Assembly: GCF_027409185.1 (NCBI RefSeq)
Contig: NC_084471.1
Coordinates: forward strand, 8,771,035-8,835,034
Length of the DNA stretch: 64,000 nucleotides
Direction of reading: 5' to 3'
Origin: Cynocephalus volans
Taxonomy: Eukaryota > Chordata > Mammalia > Dermoptera > Cynocephalidae
A program made the position numbers and the translations under genes. Of this stretch, positions 39,601-48,600 are shown piece by piece (the stretch's first letter is position 1; every line of letters starts with the position of its first letter). A model generated the notes under the pieces. The model saw only the letters and a list, made by a program, of their open reading frames with translations. It made no database searches and had not been told where the DNA came from.

Positions 39601-42600
39601 GGACAGTAAATCAAATCCACACAAAGAAATAAAGAACATTGGTAAAGATAACTACATAAGTAAATATAAAAGACAGTATTAATATATTTTTGGTTTGTAA
39701 CTCTTCATTTTTGCCCATGGGATTTAAAGGACAATTGTATAAAAACAAAACAAAACAAAACAAAAGACTACACATCTATGGCAATTGGCACACAATGTAT
39801 AAAGATGTAATTTGTGCCAGTAACAATATAAGGGGATCGAAGATGTAATTTGTGACATTAACAATATATAGGACCAAAGCTGTTAAATACTACTGAAATT
39901 AAGTTGGTGTGAATCTGAATTAGATTACTATAAATTAAGATGTTAAATGTAATCTGCAGAGCAACCACCAAGAAAATAAATACACATACTAAAAGAAATG
40001 AGGGAATCAAAATGGTACACTAGGAAACATCTATTAAATACAAAAGAAGGGAGTAATGAAGGAATTGAGGAAGAAAAAGATATAAAACCTATAGAAAACA
40101 AATTGTAGTATATATCTATTATTTTATTCAAAATATTTTAACATTTACTTGTACATATTTGTGGGGTACAGTGTGTTGTTTCAATACATGCATATACTCC
40201 ACAATGATTCACTTAGTGTAGATAGCATAATTTTGTACCCATTAGTTAACCACTTTCCTTCCTCTCCTCCCCCACCCCACCTCTGGTAACCATTATTCTA
40301 CTCTCTACTCCTATGAGAACCAACTTTTTTTTAGATTCCACATATAAGTGATATCATGCGGTTTTGTCTTTTTGTGCCTGACTTACTTAACCTGATGGTT
40401 TCCAGGTCCGTGTTGCTGCAAAAAATAGGACATCATTTTTTAAATAGCTGAGTAGTATTCCGCTGTGTATATATGCCAGTTTTTTAAATCCAGTTCATCC
40501 ACTGATGGACATTTAGGTTGATTCCATCTCTCGGCACTTGTGAATAGTGCTGTGATGAACATGAGAATGCAGGTGTCTTTTTAATACATTGATTTCATTT
40601 CCTTTGCATACGTATGCAGTAGTGAGATAGCTGGGGCATAGGGTAGATCTATTTTTAGTTATCTGAGGAACCTCCACACTACTTTCCATAGTGGCTGTAC
40701 CAATCTACATTCCCACCAGCAATGTAGGAGGGTTCCTTTTTCTCCGCATCCTCACCAATATTTGTCATTTTTTGTCTTGTTGATAATGGCCATTCTAACT
40801 GGAGTGAGATGGTGTCTCATTGTGGTTTTAATTTGCATTTCCTGATGATTAGTGATGTTGAGCATTATTCATGTGCCTGCTGGCCATTTGTATGTCTTCT
40901 TTTGAGAAATATCTGTTCAGGTCCTTTGCCTATTTTTCAATTGTGTTATTATTTATTTATTTATTGCTGTTGAGTTGTTTTAGTTCCTTATAAATTCTGG
41001 ATATTAGCCCCTTGTCTGATGTGTGGTTAGCAAACACTTTCTCCCATTTGGTAGGTTTCTCTTCACTTTGTTGACAGTGTCTCTTGCTGTGCAGAAGCTT
41101 TTTAGTTTGATGTAGTTCCATTTATGTATTTTTGCTTTAGTTACCTTTGCCTTTATAGTCTTGCTCAAAAAAGCACTACCCATTCCCACCTCCTGTAGCA
41201 TTTCCCATTTTCTTCTAGTAGTTTCATAGTTTCAGGTCTTAAATTTAGGTGTTTAATCCATTTTAAGTTGATTTTTGTGTACAGTGAGAGGTAGAGGTCT
41301 AGTTTCAATCTTCTGCATGTGGATATCCAGTTTTCCCAGAACCATTTGTGGAAGAGGCTATCCTTTCTAAACTGTGTATTTTTGGTACCTGTGTCAAAAA
41401 TCATTTGGCTGTAAGTACATAGATTTATTTCAAGGCAATCTATTCTACTCCATTGGTCAATTTTTCTGTTTTCATGCCAGTACCGTGCTGTTTTGGTTAC
41501 TATAGCTTTATAGTATATTTTGAAGTCAGGAAGTGTAATGCCTCCAACTTTGTTCTTTTTGTTCAAGATCACTTTTGCTATATGAGATCTTTTGTGGATC
41601 CATACAAATTTTAAGAACATTTTCTCTATTTCTGTGAAGAATATCATTGGTATTCTGATAGGGATTGCATTGAATGTGTAGATTGCTTTGTGTTACATGG
41701 ACATTTTGATGATGTTAATTCTTCTGACTCATGAACATGGGATATCTTTCCATTTATTTGTGTCCTCTTCAATTTTTTTCACCAATGTTTTATAGTTTTC
41801 ATTGTAGAGGTCTTTCACCTCCTTTAAGTTTACTCCTAGTTATTTCATTTTTTTCATAGCTGTTGTGAATGGGATTACTTTCTTGATTTCTTCTTCAGCC
41901 ACTTCATTGTTGGTGTAGAAAAGGCCATTTGATTTTTGTGTGTTGATTTTGTATCCTGCCACTTTACTGAATTCATTTATTAGTTCTAGTAATTGTTTGG
42001 TGAAGTTTTTAGGGTTTTCTACATATAGGATCATGTCATCTGCAAATAGGGATAGTTTGACTTCCTCTTTTCCTATTTGAATGGTCTTTATTGCATTCTT
42101 TTGCCTTATTACACAGGCTAGAACTTCTAGTACTATATTGAAAGAGTGGGGAAAGTGGGCATCCTCGTCTTGTTCCAGATCTTAGAGTAAAAGCCCCCAA
42201 TTTTTGTCCATTCAGTATGATATTAGCTGTGGGTTTGTCATATATGTCCTATATGGCCTTTATTGAGTTTAGGTATATTCCTTCCATACCTAATTTGTTC
42301 GGTGTTTTTATCATGAAGCAGTGTTGGATTTTATCAAATGCTTTTTCTATATCTATTGAAATGATCATATGGATTTTTTCATTCATTCTGTTGATGTGCT
42401 GAATCCTACTTGATCATGGTGTTTGATCTTTTTAATGTGTTGCTGGATTCTGTTTGATACAATTTTGTTGAGGATCTTCACAACTGTATTCATTAGGGAT
42501 ATTGATCTGTAGGTTTTTTTGTTGTATCTTTGCCCAGTTTGGGTATGAGGGTTGTGCTGGCCTCGTAGAATGAGTTTGGAAGTATTCCTTCCTCTTCAAT

Positions 42601-45600
42601 TTTTTGGAAGAGTTAAAGAAGAATTAGTATTAATTAATTAATTATTTATTTATTTATTTGTTTGTTTGTTTGTTTTTTAAAAGATGACCAGTAAGGGGGT
42701 CTTAACCCTTGACTTGGTGTTGTCAGCACCACACTCTCCCAAGTGAGCCACGGCCAGCCCAGTATTAATTATTCTTTAAATGTTTGGTAGACTTTGGCAG
42801 TGAAGCCATCTGGTCCTGGGGTTTTCTTTGTTGAAAGACTTTTTATTACTGCTTATATCTCATTACTCGTTAGTGTCTGTTTAGTTTTTCTAGTTCTTCA
42901 GGATTCAACTTAGGTAAGTTGTACGTGTCCAGGAATTTATCCATTTCTTCTAGGTTTTCCAGTTTGAATTTGATTGGCAACCTCTCAGTTTCCTGTACCT
43001 GGATGCTGTCATCTTTCTCCATCCTTGGTAAATTTTCGGCCACTTATTTTATTGAATATGCTTCCTATATCTCTTCCTTTTCCTCTCTTTTGGGCATGAC
43101 TGTTGGGGCTTTGAGGCCACACACCTCCTCCCGGGGCAGAGAACTAGCCACGACCCCCCACCCCACATACGCGTATGTAATCTGTTGAAAACATTCACCT
43201 GGACAAGAGAGATAAAGATGGCACCTGATGGAAGCCACGGGGAGTGGCCAAGGAAAGACATAGTTTAAAATTATTGGATAAAAGATATTTCCGCGCTTGT
43301 GCTCACCACGTGATTGCAATAGCAGAGCATTAGAGCAAGATGCATGTTCACATGACCTTTAAGATGATAGGTTTACGTTAGGAAATCCCCTTGCCATATG
43401 CTTATAAAAGCAGGTGCTTGTGTGGAAATAAACGGAACTGCTTGACAGAACCCCTGCCGCATCTGAGTGCCTCTCTGTGGGGCTGAATAGGCGGGCAGCA
43501 TACTCACCTTCCTCCCAGGCTCTCCTGGCCACTAGGGTGGCAGGAGTAATCCTACCAGTTCCCTCTCTTGCTCATCCCATGGCGGGGGGATAAAAGGGGC
43601 TACTGGGAGGTTCGGGGCCCACCACCCCTGAGCCCCCGCATATGACAATTATGCCAAAGTTATTTTGCTTGAGAAAGTCCCATATTTGCTGTATTTCTGT
43701 TTCATTTTTTCTATCCTTTTTTCTTTTTGCTCCTCTGATTAATTTCATGTGTTTTGTCTTCAAGCTTACTGATTCTTTCCTCTGTTTGATTAAGTCTGCT
43801 TCTGGAGCTTTCTATCAAGTTTTTCAATTGAGATAATGTATTTGTTATTTCCAGAATTTGGATTTTTTAGTTGATTCTATTCCTTTGTCAGTTTCCCATT
43901 CCTTTCCTGAATTGCTTTCCAGATACCATTTAATCTTCTATCTGTATTTTCTTGTGACTCCTGAATATCATTAAGAGGGTAATTCTGAATTCTCTGTCAG
44001 ACATTTCATAAATCTGCTGTACCTCTACATCCATTGCTGGTGCTTTGTTCCATTTGGTGGTGATATATTTCTCCATTCTTTCTCAATTTTTGTGTCTTTA
44101 TGTTAATATCTAGGCATCTGAGGAGACTGCTATTTGCCGGTAATTCTCTGGGGAAAGCTTTTTATGCAGATTGTTAATCACTTCCAGTTCTGGACTGTGT
44201 TGAAATTCCAGTCTGGGAGGTAGTCTTTCCTGCAGATTGAGACCCCTGCAGTTCTACTACCTTGACCAATTTCCACTGAGACCAGCTTCCCAGGCTGCGC
44301 CCAGTGTTCCTTGGTGGGCCAGCCTTTCTCCTGCACTCCAATAGCTTCCCAAGGGACATACCATGTACTTGTCCCTTGTAATAACTCACCAGTCTCTGGT
44401 GGCTCTTTTCTCCAGGTGGTGTGGCCGCTTGCTCCTGGGCAGACCAGTGGAATCCTGACAGTGGTCTTTATGGACTCTAGGCTGGTATTGTGTGCTCTGA
44501 AGCCCTCCTGTCCCCTGCAGACTCCAAACAGGTTTACACAAAGGGTGCTGCTGTAGCTTTTTCTAGCTTCCAGCCCTGTGTAACAGCTAGTCCCTGCCTC
44601 CATACCAGGCTGGCTCAGAACAATAGGTGCTGTCCCTACACCCTATCACTGTTGCCTGTCATGGCTCCACAGGTCTCTCCTCCTCTTCCCCCAGCCCCAG
44701 TGGTTCCATGTTGGCAGTCTTTGCTTTTTAATAGTTGCAAATTGGTTACTTATGGGAAGGTGAGATGCTAGGTATCTATTCTGCCATCTTGATGATGTCA
44801 CTCTCCTTTTTTCTTTAAGAATGATCCCACTACATACTGTTTACGAGAATCAATTTAGATCCAAAAACACAAACAGATTGAAAGTGAAATTATGGAAAAA
44901 TGTGTTCCATTAAACAGTAACCAAAAAGAGCTGAAGTGATTACACTAATATCAGACAAAATGACTTTAAGAGAACAACTATTACAAGAGACATAGAAGAA
45001 CATTATATAATGATAAAATGATCATCTACCAAAAAGATAGAACAATTATAAACATGCATGGACCTGGCAAAATGGCCCTAAAATATTTGAAGAAAAAGGT
45101 GACAGAATTGAAATGATAAGTAGACAGTTCAACAATAATGGCAGGAGACTCCATACCCCACTTTCAATAATGAATAGAACAACCAGACAGAAGATCAATA
45201 AGGAAACAGAGAAATCAGACAACACTACAGATCAATTGGACCTAACATATATATACAGAGAACACTCCCCCCAACAACAGCAAAATATACATTTTTCTTG
45301 AGTGCATATGAAACATTCTCCACCATAGACCATGTTAAGCCATAAAAAAATTATTAATAAATTCAAGAAAACTAAAATCATATAAAATATATTTTCTGAT
45401 CATAATGGAACGAAACTAGAAATGAACAACACAAGAAAAACTGCCACAAATATGTGGAAATTAAACAATGCAGTTTTAAATAACCAATGGGTCAAAGAAG
45501 AAGTCATGAGGGAAATTAGAAAATGCTTTGAGACTAATGAAAACAGAAACTACCCAAATTTAAGGGATGCTGCAAATGCAGTGTTAAGAGGGAATTTTAT

Positions 45601-48600
45601 AGCTGTCAATGTGTACATTATAAATAAAGAGGGGCTGGCCAGTTAGCTGAGTTGGTTAGAGTACAGTGTTATAACATGAAGGTCAAGGGTTTGGATCCCC
45701 ATACTGGTCAGCTGTCAAAAAATAAAGACATACATAAATATAAAAATAAAAAAATAAAAATGAAGAGCTCAAATCAACAACATAACTTTACACCTCAAGA
45801 CACTAAAGAAGAACAAACTAAACCCAAAGCTAGCAGAAGAAAGAAAATCATAAAGGTTAGAGCAAAGATAAATTAAGGAGAGATTAAAAAAAAAAAAAAA
45901 AAAAGAAGGAAAGAAAAAAAAATCAATGAAACTAAGAATTGTGGGTTTTTTAAAAAGATAAACAAACTCTTTGCTATTAACTAAAAAAAGAAATAGAGAA
46001 GACACAACTATCTAAAATCAGAAGTGAAAGAAGGGACATTAAAACTGATGCCACAGAGATACAAAGGATTGTAAGAGAATGGGTTTGGGCCATAATTCTG
46101 AAAGACACAATCATGAATGCCATAATCCTGAATGTTGAAATCCCCAAATATCAAAATCCCTAAAGTCTTAAATCCCAAAAGTCACAATTCCAAAAGATCA
46201 AAATCCCAAAAATATGATTCTGGAAAAAATAATTTTAAAAATCCTTTAAAGACATTGATTTACATTTTTAAAAAGGAATTCATTTGAGAAACATATAAAA
46301 ACATAACAGAACACTTCATAGGCCACTTTACACAACAAAATGGGCAATACTAACATATGTATTTTTGCAAGCATAAACACTCAGATATACTAGCAATAGT
46401 CACATGGGTATAAGTTATGTGCAGATGAACTGTATTCATAAAGAAATAGGTCAAAAAGCAAAATGTAAAAACACATATCACTACGGTTGGTAATTGTGTG
46501 TACCCAGCTTTATAATTGTAGTCATCTGAAATACCATGATGGACAACCTAAGTCTTTTGACAAGATCAATCAAAAATCATGATGGGTCACCACTGTATAC
46601 GCAGTCACCTAAAAAGCCAAGATCTTGAGAAATTTTATCTTTCACAAATATAGATGTACAAAAAGGACATTTCTTCATTTATTGAGGAAGTTTCAACGTT
46701 TTTATGTAAATGCAGAATGCTTACACACAAAGTCAATGTTGTGATAATGCACTTTCAAGAGGTCAAATTTGAAAAAAATGCATAAAACGAATTAGAAGTC
46801 TGTAAAAGTCTTTACACATTTATACCTCTAGTATTGTAAATGATGTGAAGATAAAATACATAGCACAGTGAATTGTAAAAAATAATGCTGACAATTTAAA
46901 ATAGTTTGAGGGGACTAAAAAAACCTTAAAAGAAAATTCGACATATAAAAAAGTATATTACAGGGATAGATTGTGATGATACACAAATGGATAATAAGCT
47001 ATAAAAAGATCCTCAACATCACTAATAATCAGAGAAATGAAATCAAAACCACATCGAGATATTACTTCATACCCATTAGATTTACTATTACTAAAAACAA
47101 AACTAAACAACAACAACAAAAACCCCAGAAAACAACAAGTGTTGGTGAGTATGTGGAGAAACTGGAACCCTGGTGCACTCTTGAAACTGCTATGGAAAAA
47201 AGCATGAGGTGCCTCAAGAAAATTAAAAATAGAACAGCAATCCCACGTCTGGGTATATATCCAAAAAATTGAAAGCAGAGTCTCAAAGAGATATTTGCAC
47301 ACGTATGTTCATAGCAGCACTATTAACAATAATCAAGATGTGGAAGCAACCTAAATGGCCATCAGTGGATGAATGGATAAAGAAAACTGTGGTATACACA
47401 TACAGTGGAACATTATTCAGCCATAAAAGGAAGAATATCCTATCACATGCTATAACATGGATGAACCCTGAGGACATTACACTGAGTTAAATAAACCAGT
47501 CACAAGAAGACAAATACTGTATGACTCCACTTATATGAGGTATTTAAAGTAGCCAAATTCATAGAAAGAGAAAGCAGCATGGTTGTTACCAAGGGCTGGG
47601 GGGGGGAGGATAAAAAGGGAGTCATTTAATGGATACAGAGTTGTTGGGAAGGGTATGGAGAAATGTGCGCTTGAATACTGAGAGGAATGTAAATTGATAT
47701 AATTCTGTAGGGCAATTTTGCAATAAATATATTTTAATGTATATTTATATTTTTAAAATATATGTATAAATGGAAAACTGACACAAGGAGAAGTAATTTT
47801 CTCAAAATCATATGGCCAGGTGCATGTGAGAGAGCTTGGATTTGAAAGTGAACTTAGATACTATGAATAACTCCTCTACTCCAGCTGTCCCTCAGAAAAG
47901 AAAAGAATGTTTCCCCACTTCCCTCTCACCAAAGAAGGCCCTGTCAGTGCTTTGGCTTCCTATCTAGGAACTACCTTAAAGAAATACCTTGGAAAGATGA
48001 AGACTGGCACTATTTTGATTTCTCCTGTCTAGTCACAATAACCACTTGAGAAATTCATCACATCTTGGCTTTGTTTTGTAGATCTTTTTCTGATCGTAGT
48101 TGAGAAGTGAATGTATGGGACAGACTCTACTGCAAAAAGGGAAAACATTGAGTTGTTTTATTTTGTCCAGTGTTTAAAACTTGTTCAAATAATAACATAT
48201 GAGTCACTGTAGAAAAATTAGGGGAAATTTTTGTTACCCCAAATTCCAGCATCCATTATGTATCCTTCTGCACTTTTCCCTATGGAAATACACCTTTCCT
48301 CCAACTGCTCTGTAACTTGTTTTCCTCACTTACCATTATATTGAGAATGCTTTTGAGAGAGTGGAAAAAACACACAAAGTATTCAGTTTTTTGCACTATA
48401 CTCTCATAACACGCTTCTGACATCAGATGTGTGGGTTTTTTCCCACACATCAAGCAAGCAATTCTGCAGCAAAAACCAGCCGGTGTCCTCCAATTCAACT
48501 CCCATTCTATCTACCTGGAGATAGTGCCAGATTCCACAGTGGGTCTCAGTCCCACAAGACTAAACCCCACTTCCCACTTCTGATGCCAATCACAAGCCAC

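Larger units (their letters stand above)
40129..44812 (-). mobile_element. LINE-1 (minus), inserted into a plus-strand L1
   Basis: The minus strand carries 5' UTR (from about 44812), ORF1 relics and ORF2. Endonuclease/RT-side text can be read at 41840-42034, and C-terminal text at 41165-41647 and 41004-41201. The 3' UTR runs to 40129. Frames are broken. It carries an ERV LTR (43101-43640) and a SINE (42637-42760). It is in the same sense as WBP2NL. Confidence 0.8.
44813..47765 (+). mobile_element. LINE-1 (plus), 3' part of the split element
   Basis: ORF2 text continues (CCCCACTTTCAATAATGAAT, ATTAAACAATGCAG) to about 46070. It resumes at about 46960 (ATCCTCAACATCACTAATAA) and ends with the 3' UTR at about 47765. 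About 2 kb of ORF2 is absent between these points and is replaced by 0.9 kb of other sequence. Confidence 0.75.

Noticed and set aside
41165-41647. A 160-codon minus-strand protein-like frame
   Set aside because: It is an L1 ORF2 fragment within a broken L1, not a host gene.
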